Shown here piece after piece: positions 15,061 through 28,500 of a stretch of DNA of 64,000 nt. Where the stretch lies: positions 3,045,578 through 3,109,577 of the forward strand of contig CAADRB010000010.1 in the NCBI GenBank assembly GCA_900708905.1. The letters run 5' to 3'. Source of the stretch: Hymenolepis diminuta. Taxonomy: Eukaryota; Platyhelminthes; Cestoda; Cyclophyllidea; Hymenolepididae. A program made the translations under genes and the position numbers. The notes below the pieces were generated by a model that was given only the letters and a program-made list of their open reading frames with translations, had not been told where the DNA came from and did no database searches. Every line of letters starts with the position of its first letter. Positions within the stretch are counted from its first letter, which is position 1.

Positions 15061-15249
15061 GTGTGCGTGAGATCCGTTACTTTTACACTATCCCTGATTG
15101 ATGGATGCAACTTCATGTCATCGCCGGCCACCTGAATTAGAATTGCAGTAGAAAGCACCTTACTAGAGACATGTACAATCGCAGATTAGATGGAATTTTT
15201 AGAGGAACTTGGAGGAAAACTGGTGGTAACTCAAACATTTTATTAAGAA

Positions 15250-15410
15250 TTGAGCAATGATAACACGTCAATTCTTTAAAGGCTGGCTGTATTCCAAGAT
15301 TTAGCAAGGTAACAACCCCGCACTTTGGCACATTTTAACAAATATGCAAATTTTAATAAATAATAGATTGTAAGTTTTATTTTTCTTGAATAAAAATCTT
15401 CCATTTTTAT
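15250..15410. repeat. LTR-like direct repeat, copy B
   Basis: This is the partner of copy A at 13,975-14,140, in the same orientation and with the same block order, ending in a shared TTTATTTTT...ATAAAAAT segment. It lies on the 5' side of the integrase relic when the relic is read on the minus strand. Confidence 0.45.
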
Positions 15411-15596
15411 CCAATAGGAAGATAAATATGTTCTCTAATAAAGTTTGTAATGATCAGATAGATTAAATTTTCCGGATTTAAAATTTGCATCTAATTTTAC
15501 TAAATCATTTCCTTACCAACATTTGCACTTATATTTTCAAAACATGCATATATTTTAATGTAAATAAACATTAATATTCCCTACTTTGAATCAGCC

Positions 15597-15740
15597 CTAC
15601 TTTACCACACAGTTCGACATTTAAGACTCCCCTGTATCCTCTAGACCTGCGATCAGTTAATTTGACCCACACCAATATAGGACGCCTGATGCCTGCAAAT
15701 CACCGAATTGATTTGATCTGACCTTTAGACCATTTTCGGT
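15597..15740 (+). repeat. dispersed repeat, copy 1 (partner at 35 kb)
   Basis: The segment shares TTCGACATTT-R-AGACTCCCCTGT and a looser similarity on either side with 35,010-35,185, in the same orientation. The family is unidentified. It sits just outside the gypsy relic and just before the small mariner element. Confidence 0.4.
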
Positions 15741-15779
15741 CGTCTGACCCAACTGAGTTATCTCCAATTCTATAATATA

Positions 15780-16190
15780 CAGGGTGTGTAAGGTATCTGG
15801 AGATATCTTACGCATTTTTAGAAAAACGGAAAATGAAACTGTTAATGATCGAAGCTTACAATAAGAACCTTAGTTTTATTCTGTATATCCTCCTTCGGCT
15901 TCTCTCACTCACTCAGTTCCAGTTCATAAGCGACCGCAAGCTTTCATTAGGTGGTCTTTATTCACGTCCTCCATTCCTCGCGTTATTACTTCCATCAGAG
16001 AGGATTTGGTGTTATGGGAAAGCTTACTGACTTCCTTTTCAACCGCGCCTCGCCCCATACGTAATAATGGAAAGGATTAAGGTCTGGTGAGTTAGGAAGG
16101 GGCCATAAGTTTGATGTGATGTGATGATGAAAATTCTCGATCATCCAATTCTGGGTTTTGAGAGTGTCTTCTGATACCTTACGCACCCTG
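15780..16190 (-). mobile_element. internally deleted mariner/Tc1-type element
   Basis: The element is 411 bp with terminal inverted repeats. The left end starts CAGGGTGTGTAAGGTATC and the reverse complement of the right end starts CAGGGTGCGTAAGGTATC; 21 of the first 24 bases match. A TA dinucleotide flanks each end, the usual mariner target-site duplication. On the minus strand it keeps only the C-terminal part of a transposase, including PNSPDLNPFHYYVWGE, which carries the third catalytic acidic residue in the mariner SPDLNP context. The first two catalytic residues and the DNA-binding domain are gone, so it could move only with enzyme supplied elsewhere. Confidence 0.82.
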
Positions 16191-18853
16191 TATATAAATC
16201 CCCAATATATCTGTCTCAACCACCGTATCTGCCTTCCGTTGTACCCATGAACATCTTCATAACATTCCTTTTTTCTCTCCAGAAAAAAAGATAGAGAAAA
16301 AAGACGCTTCCAGAAGAACGCTACTGATAAATATCGATGAATTAAACTATTTTTTCTCCATTCTGTTGTTGTAGTGAAGAATAGTAGAAGGTAGAAGATA
16401 TAATCTGCGTAATTGCTGGGGTAGGGGCCAAAATAAGATACCTATCTGCCACTAATAAACGTCCAGCAAAGAAGAAACAAATGATCTTCATTAAAACCAC
16501 TTGGCACAATTTCAGTCACCTACGTCCTAGAATAAGTTGGAAATCTGACTAAGCTTGCAACTACGATAGTTGGATTGATAAGATAAATATGGGAGATCAG
16601 ACAAAAATTATGTGGTTATTTAAATGGTGAGGTCATATCAATTATCGAATTATCAGTTCATTCAATTCAAGTAATGAATGCAGATAACGGACGTTACAAA
16701 TAATGTTTCTCTCTGCATACCCTCACGAATTTTTATATCTATAATTCAATTTAGTTAATATGTTTTATTGGTATTCAAAATTCCATAGTTGTTTTAAGAA
16801 TATTATTTTATATTCAGTGTAATATTATTCCATTTTAATATATTTGACCATCCCTAAAAAACGATAATTTAGTTTTTGTCAAGTATTTGATTACTAATTT
16901 AATTTTAAATTTTATCAACTTTGTTTTCTATGTTTTCCTAACGCCACCCTCTTTCCGGCCACTTATTTTTTAAATATTATTCACTTATCTAAAATTTCAA
17001 TAGTATTTTGAAAATATAATTAATCAAATTACATGAAATGGCACCAGCACTTATTATTTCTTTTGTTAAATTTAGTACTTTGCTTAAATTCATCAACGTA
17101 ATGTGTGTCATTAAATAGGCGGTAAAAACAAAGCGACGACAAATCAAAGCCCAGCATTTCTTCACTGCTACACGCACTTTTTTCCCGTCTCTCTTCACCT
17201 TCCAACTACTATTGTTCGTTTGAATTGACAAATTTATGCACCCTCACATCCGTATAATGAAAATCTGATTATTGGAGGAGTCTAGCTATATCCGGAGTAA
17301 GGGAACAGTAGAAAGACATTGGTAAGATACCCAATCCTGTCGGCCTTTGATAGCAGGAAAAAAGTTTCCCTCAATACGCCCTCATTCGCCGCTCATCTGC
17401 CTACCTCTATTCACTTCTTTTCCGATGCATTAACAAGCCTTTTGTTCTAATGAAGACTTTTTGTTGCCTCTTATAATTTGCTGTACTTCCACATTTTCTT
17501 ATGGAAGGAGAAGGAGGGTAAGGGGATAGGCAGAGAGATGCAGGTTTTTCTCGTTCTTGCAAGAGTGAGTGACGTCTCGTGAGCATTTGATTGTTCCTCT
17601 TCACTATGCTTCCTCTGCAGTTAGTTACTAAGGGGCGTTGTAGAGACGTAACATGTTTTTTTCCTCAGAACCTCCTTTTACTAATTGAGTTGAAGGGAGA
17701 GGCACGTTGAGCACGGAAGAGGAAGAGTCAATTCTCTTTCGGTGGAAGTGTTTTTTTGCGAGATTACTTACTGACTTAATTATCAGGCATTCTTAAGCGC
17801 AATTTAGAAAGCTTAATTTTTTTTTACGGAAAATTTTGAAAGCAGAAAGAACTTAAGTATTTCTAAGTTATAACAAAATAATGGTTTCTCAAACGAGTGG
17901 TTGAGCTGGGCTGTGTTAGATAATATTATAGCAAGTCACATCTACTAAGTATTGGCTGTAAAAGGATCCAAATGAATTGAGGTGGCATTTACATGTCAAA
18001 TATGGAGTACATTAATCCAACTAACAAGTGTATAGCTCTAAGATCCTACTTTTGAGAAGAAGATAGGGAAATTGTGCTAATAGAGTCCGGAATTTTCCTT
18101 TGCTCACTACTTAGCTCGGATTAAAGAACTTGTAATGACATTTGTCATCATTTTCGGATATTTGCTAAGTCTATTCATCAGCAGGCTTCAAAAATGATAA
18201 AACTTACATCTTTAAATTTGTTCAAATAGCAGATCATATCTTAACTTTCATGCGTTTTAGTATTTTATACATCAAAGCTCAATCTGCAAAATATTTATTC
18301 ATTGGTTTTACATGTTTATTTTTAAGGACATATCTTTCAAACATTAATATTTACCTTATTTGTTATTTCTTTATATTTTTTTAGTATTTTGAGGAAATGT
18401 TCAAAAAGGAGTTACAAACATGTCTCCATATAGTGATTATTAATATGATGCCTGTCGGCATTAAGCCTTGGGATGAAACGTCCCGCTTAAAGAGGACAAA
18501 TCTAATGATATAAACATATGCTTCAAACTTATGAATGGTATCAAACTATTTAATGGAAAATAGAGAACCGGTGATAATTTTTGCTGGATCTTATATTTTT
18601 CATAACCCTCATTCAGTATTATCATTTTCCATTACTGTATTCATTTGCTTATTTTTCAAAAGTCCAGGTCAAGTGATTTACCGTTTAAATTGAAATAAGT
18701 TTAAAATGAATACTTTCTTTTAAGAGTATCGGAAATATGAAGCATAAAACCTTATTTTAAATTAATAACCTCTACTCATTCTCTTTATAATCTTAATAAA
18801 AGTGCAAATATGATGTTCAAAATCAGTTAAATATCCAAATAGGCAAGAAAACT
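16191..18853. other. intergenic stretch
   Basis: No exon or RNA gene is recognised. Around 17,370-17,760 a CT/GA-rich, slightly CpG-enriched block interrupts AT-rich sequence and gives spurious open frames. Confidence 0.45.
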
Positions 18854-18859
18854 TTTATT
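18854..18859 (-). terminator. polyadenylation signal AATAAA (minus strand)
   Basis: A canonical AATAAA lies about 20 bases past the stop codon of the membrane-protein gene on the minus strand. It implies a very short 3' UTR. This is a single hexamer and its position is the main support. Confidence 0.5.
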
Positions 18860-18878
18860 TTTGAAAGCTCAAAGAAGA

Positions 18879-19553
18879 TTATACAAAGTCAACATCTTGT
18901 TTGCCACCCCCAGCACTCCCACCCCCAAGAATACTGTTTGAACTTTGAACTCCAGGATAAGCGTAAACTGGACTGGCCATGCTCCTTCTCAAAGAATTTC
19001 TAAATCTTTGTTGTCTGCGATTGCACCAAAAGATAAGACAGATGCAAGCCATAACAAACAGAGGAAGCGACACTGAGAACAGAGCGATGGCCCAGCCTCT
19101 GTGTTCACAAGAGATCCAAACTCGAACAATGTCAAAATCATTTTCAGATCCATCCCCAACTCTAACCTCCAGAATGCTCGATCGTTCGAAGGCATCCACT
19201 CGACAAGCATTGACTCTGATTGCATCACACACGACTGGATCACAAACTGCAGCCTCATAGAGAGACCTCTTGATCTCAATCTGGACAGTTCCTTCAGTGC
19301 TTCCTCGGAGGATCAGGCGATGTTGGCCAGAGTTCTCAATTTCCAAGGAGATTGGAGGTCGAAGAGGTCGTAGTTGCCACCAAGCACAACAGGTCTCATG
19401 AGCTTCTTGTTGAAAACCAGCAGTTTCCCAGGCGTACCAGTTTTGATCATGAGCATAGATTGCCATTTGCGTTTCGGGAGGAGCGGACTTAACTGTTAGA
19501 CGATCACCTATTGAGAGACGCAGTGGAATTACTACGGGGGATTCTTTCGACAT
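18879..19553 (-). CDS. membrane protein, exon 2 (soluble region, third helix, tail)
   Basis: The frame is open for 224 codons with balanced third positions, unlike the AT-rich chance frames nearby. The helix GWAIALFSVSLPLFVMACIC is followed by the basic stop-transfer NRRQQRFRNSLRRS. The tail ends in an acidic DVDFV. This exon holds most of the cysteine-containing lumenal or extracellular region. Confidence 0.7.
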   Translation of the reverse strand: MSKESPVVIPLRLSIGDRLTVKSAPPETQMAIYAHDQNWYAWETAGFQQEAHETCCAWWQLRPLRPPISLEIENSGQHRLILRGSTEGTVQIEIKRSLYEAAVCDPVVCDAIRVNACRVDAFERSSILEVRVGDGSENDFDIVRVWISCEHRGWAIALFSVSLPLFVMACICLIFWCNRRQQRFRNSLRRSMASPVYAYPGVQSSNSILGGGSAGGGKQDVDFV

Positions 19554-22500
19554 CTAGAATAAGAAATTAGTAGTTCATATTATGATCAACAATTCGGAAA
19601 TTTATAACGCAGTAAATTGAAACCGAAATGGGACTGCTGTGAATATAAAAACACTAAAAAAACGGAAAATGCTATTTGGCGAGCTAACTTTCAGATTACA
19701 GCGTTATGAAAATGTAGACGAGAATAAGTCTTTGTTCTTGAGAAACTCTTTTTAAAGTTGAATGAATAGTAAACGGAACATTCCAGCTATGATAACCTTG
19801 AGGTCATAGTGTTGCCAGTCGCAACTTGAGTTATGAGGAAATCAATAATTTCGGAACGGAAGTCCCCAAATCTCACAGTCCACCACTCTTAATCTAGTGA
19901 ATGAAATAGAGACGAAATCATATCTATAAGAAGACGCTTTGATTAAGTAGACTCAAAAACCTATTGGAGTCTCCCCTCAATCCATGCATAAAGAGGTTTG
20001 ATTACCTACCTTGTAAATCCATAAAGAGAAGCATACTCGGTTTTAAAAGAAACGAGGTGATTTTGTAAACGAATACTCGGAGTAACAAGAAAATACTTGC
20101 AAATCTCCAGTACAGGAAAAAATCCTTAACTCAGACCAAACCTTGTTTCTACCCCCTATACACTAACAGTCATCTGTCCGTCTGTCCGACTAGCATAATA
20201 TATTCATACATTTTCAGTAGGAGAAATTATTGGCAAATAGAGCATTACTTACTAGTCCTAAACTAAATTCCAAGATAATGTGATACGTGAGATTTTGATA
20301 CGAAGTACTGGAAGCATTATGGTATTTTAAACAAAATTTCTCCATTTGAAATATTCGCCAGATATGTACATTTTTGTACAAATGTTATTTAACATTCGAT
20401 CTTTAAATGGCTAAGTTGATCTAGAAATGGGAAGTTGATGAGGAACTTGAATGATTTATGAACAAAGAAGTTGAAAATAATTCCTAAGCAGGGAACAGAC
20501 TTTCCTGCTTCCTCGTTGTTAAATTACATCTTTCAGGTTTATTTGAAAAACCTATGGTTTCATTGTCGCAATCGAAAAATGCAGTTTTCGTTCCTCAGAA
20601 AAAGTAATTGTGACAAAGGTTACTATGGGAAATTGTTGGAAGGAAAGAATTTTAATTACTATCAAATTTATATTAATTTTTCCAATTATTGTTGTTTTAG
20701 ATCGGAATATAAGAATAGAATTAATGGGAAATATCGTCTAGTTTTATGGCAATATCTTAAATTAATTAGTCTTCGAACCAGTATTTATGAGATCAACACT
20801 GGTTTATTTTAAATATTTTACCAAATATAATTTTAAAAAATATACAAGATATGCTAAAAACATTTAAAAAATTAGTTTAAAATATGACATTTGTTTTTAA
20901 TTATGCATAATGTATGCACTTTCCATTACATACATTTCCAATATATTAGACATATATATATATATATATATATATATGTTAGTAATGATGAGTAGGATTT
21001 AAATATGCTAAATTATAATATGGAATATTTTTATTTAAAGGACTTATTTATAGTTTGTTTATTTTTTGATTGACTCATGAAGAATTCATTTGTTACATCT
21101 AAATTTTATGGGGACACTTTAGGACATCAACGTTATAGGATTTCATTAATCAGAAAAACTTTCTGAGTTGACTGAAAACAGAAGTCTTAGAAATAAAAAT
21201 GAAAAAAGCAATAGAATATTTCATGGAAGGAAAAAAATAAAGTTCGTTTAAATAAATTTAAAGTCCGATTTTCGAGTCTTATTTTAATTAGCGGTTATGT
21301 TTTTTCTTCCATGAGCAATAACGGATTAAAAAACTCCTTATGAAAGTCCAAAATATAATTTTTGCAATACAAATTGTCTGTAATTCGTGAAACCATGAAT
21401 CATTTTAATTCAAAAAATGACTGATAGGCCAATTCGTCGGGCAAAGTCCAAAAAGGCTGGGTATAACTTCCTTATTCCCTACTTTGAAGTCTTGAAGAAT
21501 GCTATGGTGTGTCCTAAATTGTTAATAAGACACAAAGTTGGAAAACGTCCCTGCTCTATTATTATCCTTTTCCACTTTTTAAAGAACCTTTGATTAACTA
21601 AGTCATTTTTTATTTCACGCCTAATTTCCCACTTCGCTCGTCTCCGCCCCCTTTACCGTCGCCGACACATTTCCTCAACCCGTTCTCTGATGTCGCGTGC
21701 GACCGGGAACCGACCCGACACACTAGAGCTCTACAACATGCCCTTGCCGCTCTTGCTCTCTTTCAAATTACGCGCGGATGGCACGCACGCACTTATTCGC
21801 GCGTTCACGCGGGCATTTTAACTCTACTCGGCGGAGCTGTTTCTCGCCTGCTTTTGAATTGAGTACGTTTTTTTTCCCAATTGCCGCAAGCGTCCTTATG
21901 TCTGGAGCTTTGATGGTGTTGTACTCACGCACTTTTTAAACTTTTTTCGCTGTGCGCGCAAGCGGATGAATTCAAATAGGAGAGGAGAATTAGATCTCTT
22001 TCAGCCAATTTTGCCACCTCTCCCCACCCCGACAATCTCTTGTCGCACACTTTCCTTTCAGAGAGTGCGAAAGAGGGAGTATCGCAGTCTACTCCCGAAC
22101 CTCCCTCCTCCCTAACTTCTTCTACTTGAATCTGCTGGCGGCACACACAGAGAGAGGGTAGATGAGGACTTCCGAAAGAGTTTTTTTGTGTTTGCTCTTG
22201 CTCTTCAAAAGCAAGCGCGAAAGGATGCGACTCAGCTCAAAAAGGTGGTGGTGGAGGTGATGGGGTGGAAATCGCTGTGTGCTGTTTTTTCAGCGAGTGT
22301 ATGGGTCGGGCTATTCTGCTGTGATTGCAGCACACATGAGTTTTTCATGAAAATAAATGTAGTAAAAAGGGGATTCTTTGAGTTTATTTCAAGTGGAGAT
22401 TAAGATAATTATCGTTCCTACTGGACACAACTCATCACCATTGCTTAGCTCTAAACCTTATCTACTTCGAGTTATCCATTGTTATCAGGCTATCATTCTA

Positions 22501-25500
22501 TTCATTATTTCAAAAATTTTTTTATTGTAACCCATGACACAGAAGAAAAAAGTTATTGTTATTTTTACTTTAGAAAAACTCCTGAAATATAGGAGGGAGT
22601 CGAAAAGATGTTGAGAATAAACTCAAAGAACCGTACTATATTTGATGTTTAGATCAGGGTCGAACAATATTTACTCACTATTCCAGGTTGCAAAATTCAA
22701 ATTTCTGAACACATTCTTGTTTATGATATCCAGTGCTTATTGATCGGTTGGTTAATTAGAATGGTTGGCATTGTCACTTCGGCCCGTTTTTTTTTGTTCA
22801 GAAGCAGGGAAAGCAAGGGATATTATATATATGCACTTTGGGTAAATCATAATGAGCTCTGCTATTTTATGATCATGTAATGATGGTTTCTGAAGGTATA
22901 GGAGAGTGAATAATGAAAAGTTAAGGCATGAAGATACAGATTTATTTTGACCTCAAATGTCGATAAATTTCCTTATCTGAATGATCTTCATAAGAAATTG
23001 TCAGGTTAGTTTTTAAACTATCTACCACAAAGATTACGCTGAATATAAATTATCCAAAACCGAATGATTTTGTTTATCAACAGCATCAGTAAAAATCCAT
23101 TAGAGAGTAAAAGAAAACTCACATCCAGAACCCCACTAGTTTAAAGGAATGTGTGGTGGTCTCTCACCCATTTTCATTGCTATCGAACTGTAATTTGGTA
23201 AACGCCAAGATCCGTAGCTGACTCTGATAAAGTTAACTTAGTAATCCTAACCCCTTTTGGGTCATTCTGCTCACCTGTTACCTTGTTCAAGGTTGCTCTA
23301 ATAGATAAAGTGTTGCAATACTTCAAGTGGCATCAAGTTCCATCTTTTATACCTGGTTAATTCTGGTTGTACGCTTTCTTCTACCATCAGACTAAGCTGA
23401 GCTGATTATTGAAATATGGGGTAATGACATTGATCGTAATGTTAACATCCGCGCTTAAATAACAATATATGGTGAAATAAGACCCAAAATAGGTAAATAT
23501 TCCGAAAAAAGGAAAATTTTATCAATTAACACTAGAAAAAATATGTTGTGGACTTATCTAGTTCAGACTCTATTCTGCTCCTATTTCATCAGTTAAAAAA
23601 TAAATCATGTGTTCTTTTCTTGACAGGAAAAATAGTTTGGTTAATTATACTTATTTTCAAGCATATTATTATACATTTTTCTATCAATTAAGAGGGCGTT
23701 TTCGATTGCTTGTATATACGAGAAAACAATACTTTTTTCTCATATCCGTTTTGGGAGAATTAACCGATAATATTGTATCAAAATGTTGAAGTTAGGGAGA
23801 AATTTACGTCGCTTGTTTTTCCAGAACTAATTTAATTTATGCTTCATGTCCTGTTAAGTGAGTTAAATTAATTAAGAGTAGAAATGATGGAAACTTGAAA
23901 TGTACTGCTGCGAAATTGAAGTGGGTGTACGCGAATTCTGATAAAATTAAACATGTAAAAACTTTGAAAATCTACTGGAACGAACTTTTATCACGAATAA
24001 AAGAACAAAACGTTATATTTACGAGGTTTACCTTATTTAAAAACAAACTAACTATTAACAATTATTTTGACTTACACTTATAATTGCCATTATACAAAAG
24101 TTAAATTAGTTAAAGAAAATATAAGTTCCAACTGTATTCATTGCGAAACAGGATATAAGGAAGATAAGATAGGAGAAGGGTTGTGTTACGTAGAACCTGA
24201 TGAAATGTTCAGTTGAAAGATTACAGTAGACAATTAGATACAGAGAGAGTGTAAAATACTGAAGTTAGACTGGGATCAGGTTAAATTATGCGGTATTTAC
24301 ATCAACACGGGATTACATAAATGATAATCCACTTTATTTAAAGGCCGGATCGAATGTTATGGTCGTAATACTCACTTCATTAATTCAAATTTGATTTTAA
24401 ATTATTTATTACACAAATAGTAAACCGGATACTCGATGTAAAGAAATCTTTCAAATGAGAAAAGATATTAGCACAATAAATTATGAGATACTATTTTTTT
24501 CTGAATAAACATATTTAAGCCTTCCAAAATAATTCATGATTTAAATTTATATGCCCACTAATGTGTATGGGAGTGCCACAACCGGTACTACTCTTCATAT
24601 TTCTTGGAAATTTTTCTAGAAGCTTCCGTGCAAAATACCTCAGTTGGTGATTATCATCCTATTCTAAATATGAACATATACGAAAAAATTTTTATTCGGC
24701 TTTATTCATCCTCTTTGAACCAGGATCTTCGTCAGAATTATTAAAATCAAACCTTGTTATTGCTCAACTCGAAATAGTACGCCTTGCTCATACTAATTCA
24801 TTTAAACAATTTAAGGAATAAACATTATTTTCAATGACGATGGTAAAAAACATAAAATAAAATATTATTTTCCTCAAAAGAAAATATACAATAGATCTTC
24901 ATAATTATATTTTCGTCTCAACGTTACTATTTAAGACTAAAAAACCGGATTTCATTGATTCTGGGGAGAAAATTATCGAAACTATCTTTGATGTTGTTGT
25001 TATTATTAATCTAAATGACCACTTAGGGTTAAACGAAAACGCAATGAGTAACTATCAAGCCATAGAAGTTTGGATGCTTGAAAACAAAAGAAAGAATATC
25101 CCGATATTATTATTATTATTATTCGCATTAAAGCAAAAAATATGGATATTAATCGTTAAAGAACATCTGAAAAAGAGATACGGCAAAATTGTCAAATAAG
25201 GGAAGATAATCAAGCAGAAATAAGGAATAATGCCAGATTGAGCGTATTTTTCTTATGTTTATGGATTCAAACACTTTGAAAACTCGTCATTTTCATCTTT
25301 AAAAACCAGACTTAAAAAGCAAAGGTAGAGTGGGGTGACTTAATTCAAACACATTCCCAGTGCATTTTTAACTTGGACGAATAACTTATGCATAGGAGAG
25401 CTGTAAGGAATAGACGTAACCTCAGAGTGTGGGTAAAGAAAAAAACGCGAGACTTCAGTGAGTTGGCTAAACAAGCCGCCGCCTCTTTAGTTTCCCCAGA

Positions 25501-28500
25501 GGGATTTGTGGCAATTTCTTCGCCCTTGAGAGATTATACTTTTTGTTCCGTTTCTTGCTTTGCTTTCACTTTTTCAGCCAATTCGCATTTTATAATGAGC
25601 GGATATAGACGTACAAAAAAAAACAACCTCTCTATTAAAGTACTTGTCAAGGACCGTTTGAAATCGTGCGATTTGTTTAGCGTTCACTAAGCGTTATTCA
25701 GTACTGCGAGAAATAATCAATTACGCATAGATTTTTAATTATATGTTTATTAGCATAAATAAGACTTAAGATTAATTAATTTAAACCTAAGTTTGTCGCC
25801 TGAATTTGCCACTTTTAATTAGTTCTCATTAAATACTTCAATTAGAAAAGTAATTTTGAATAATATGTGCAAGTTTTAGAGGAAGAAAGTTTATCTGAAG
25901 AAAGTCCTGTTAATTTTTTAAAGAATATATTAAAATGTGCTTTCCGTTTAATCTCTGATTTCGAATGCAAGACAAACTCATTTGTCATTTGAACATTTGG
26001 TAAGAAGTGTTTTTGAGGACCTTAAATCAAGTGAATAAATAAGTTTACTATTTCATAATTTAGTTTTTATTTCCTTTGTAGCGCCATAATAAGATAGTGG
26101 TGGCTAAAAGTTATATTTTAATTTAATTAGATGGTTATATCTGATCCTTTTGAAAAATGTTATAAATAAAAATGTAAACTTGATATTTTTCTTCTGTCAA
26201 AAAATTTCCTTTTGGAAGGGCTGATAATTCGTAATGGCCTCCATGATATGTTATTATGCGGTTCTGCTGAGTCTCGATTATATAGCCTCAATCTCACCTG
26301 CAGAACTAGCATGCTATGGGTAATTTATATTGAAAGTATTAAATCACTTTCGTCAATCCCGAGTGTATGTAAGTACAATATCCTACAAGGCCGCATTTCT
26401 GTGATGTTATAGCATCTATTCCTTGAATTACATACATCCAATCTGTAAGCATTGGCACAATGCAGAACGGCACTGCATATTACACCAACTTCACCTCCGT
26501 AACAATCAATATCTACTGGCCATATCAACTTTCCTGTTTTTCATCTCTCTTGTAAGGTTTCTGTTTTTGGATCTGCTCTCTCAATCATACTTCTAAGCTG
26601 AATACTAACAGAATCGAGAAATACATATCTAAAAGAATATCTGAGATTCATCGATTAGGGTGCATTGCTTAAGAGAATAGACAAATTATTATTAATAGGC
26701 AGAATGATCTAGAGCCCATTTGACTTGAGCAATCAAGAAGGAGTGAAAAACAACACCCTTTGTTAGCTATCAGGAAAAAAATTAATAACAAATACTATCG
26801 AAGTAAAACTATCGGCTACTACGTCCACGCAATTTTTAAATATGCAAAATAGATTATCTTGGGTGTTTTACTACAATTTCGAAAAAAACTGTACCAAATG
26901 GTAAATTGGAATATGCATTTTAAAAGAGCTATATCTCGAAAGCTGAACTAAGTAAAAGCAAACAACATCGCCACAAACTCAACCTAAGAGGTCATTATGA
27001 AAACGTGAACAAATCATCAACGTATGATACTATGGAAAAGAAGGACAGATGTCTGGAAACTTTATTCAAAGGAGGCTCAAAATTTGCCGAAATATGGAAA
27101 CATCAAATAGGGATATAGTACAGTGATCATAACATATGGTGTTTAGTTGAATAAAGGCAAATATTTTTTTCGAACATTCTAATGGACGGGGATTAACCAT
27201 CTTTCAACCCAACCAATGCGGTGCACTATAAAAGCAAAATTTCCTCATCCAAATTTAAAGATTAGCAATTATACGTATTTTCAAAGTATTTGCTTGTTTT
27301 AGTGGCCCAATTATTGAACATCTTTATATAACTATACCCCTCATTTTAAGATCCAAAATTTATCCTCCCTAAATATGAGTCTGAGAGTTGTTATAATAAT
27401 TCCTGTTTTATTTTGGAACTATTTTTGAACTGAAATTGAGTAAGAAACAATAATAACATCACAATTTCCAATTAGCCAAGTAATGAAAGCCTAAATCACA
27501 AATCAAACTCCATGGTAGTATTAACTACTACACGAGCGTTGCTGAGTTCTGTTAATTTAAAAAAACTTAATGTCGGATACAACAAGCGTTCAAAGAAGAA
27601 ATTGGCCATGCAATCACTCTTCTTATTTTATTGCGTTACCGGATGTGCAGTTTTATATACTTATTATAAATTCTCGACTGCTCAACGAAATGAAGTGAAA
27701 TATTCCTATAAATAGAGCATTCTGGATTAAACATAACAATTAAAAGATGGAAAATAATGTAAAAATGCCGATTTGGTTATCACAAGGATTTGCCGAGCTC
27801 TTTCTTCAATGTAATAGAATTTGAAATTTATGGACATCATTTTGTCCAATTTGTGTTCTTGATACGAACTTTAAATAGATGGACTTTCTATTTATTATAT
27901 AACTCTCGATTCAAATGAACCAAAGCTTCTTACTTTTCGCCAAATTAGTGTTTATTGTCATTTGTTCGCTTCCTTAAATGGTGTAATGAATACACTCTTT
28001 AAGAATAAATGAAGCTGTTATTATTGCTGTATTAGGATCGCCGGTGGTACAGAGGTACAGCAATGGTGAACGTACATGCCCAGAGTCTGAGGTCCTATGA
28101 TCGATACAAATCTATTTTGTCATGTGAATGACCGAACGCAAGTTTCATTAATTTATCATAAGCTGTAAATCTTAACTAGGACAAACCATCCCAATAAACG
28201 TGTACAGTCAAAGCTATAGTCTTTCTTCCGCTTTCAATCGAATTAAAGCTACTTGAAGAACTTAGTGAGTGGTAAATTACATCTGAATGAGATCTTTCCT
28301 TCTAGACTATCTAAAATTTACTCAGCTGTCACCTAAAGTAAACTCTAATTATAGTTAGATTTCTTCAATATTTCAGAGCAGAAAGGTCTTTAGGTGTAAA
28401 TTACTAGTCGAGCTCGATGAGAATCCTTCCTTTAAATAAATTTAACATTGACAGCTATGCGTTTGCTTATTCAACTTTCGGTGAAGACTTCTATTAACCA

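Noticed and set aside
25388..25690. 100-codon Arg-rich frame starting at ATG
   Set aside because: No family resemblance and uneven composition; its flanks give no splice or poly(A) support.
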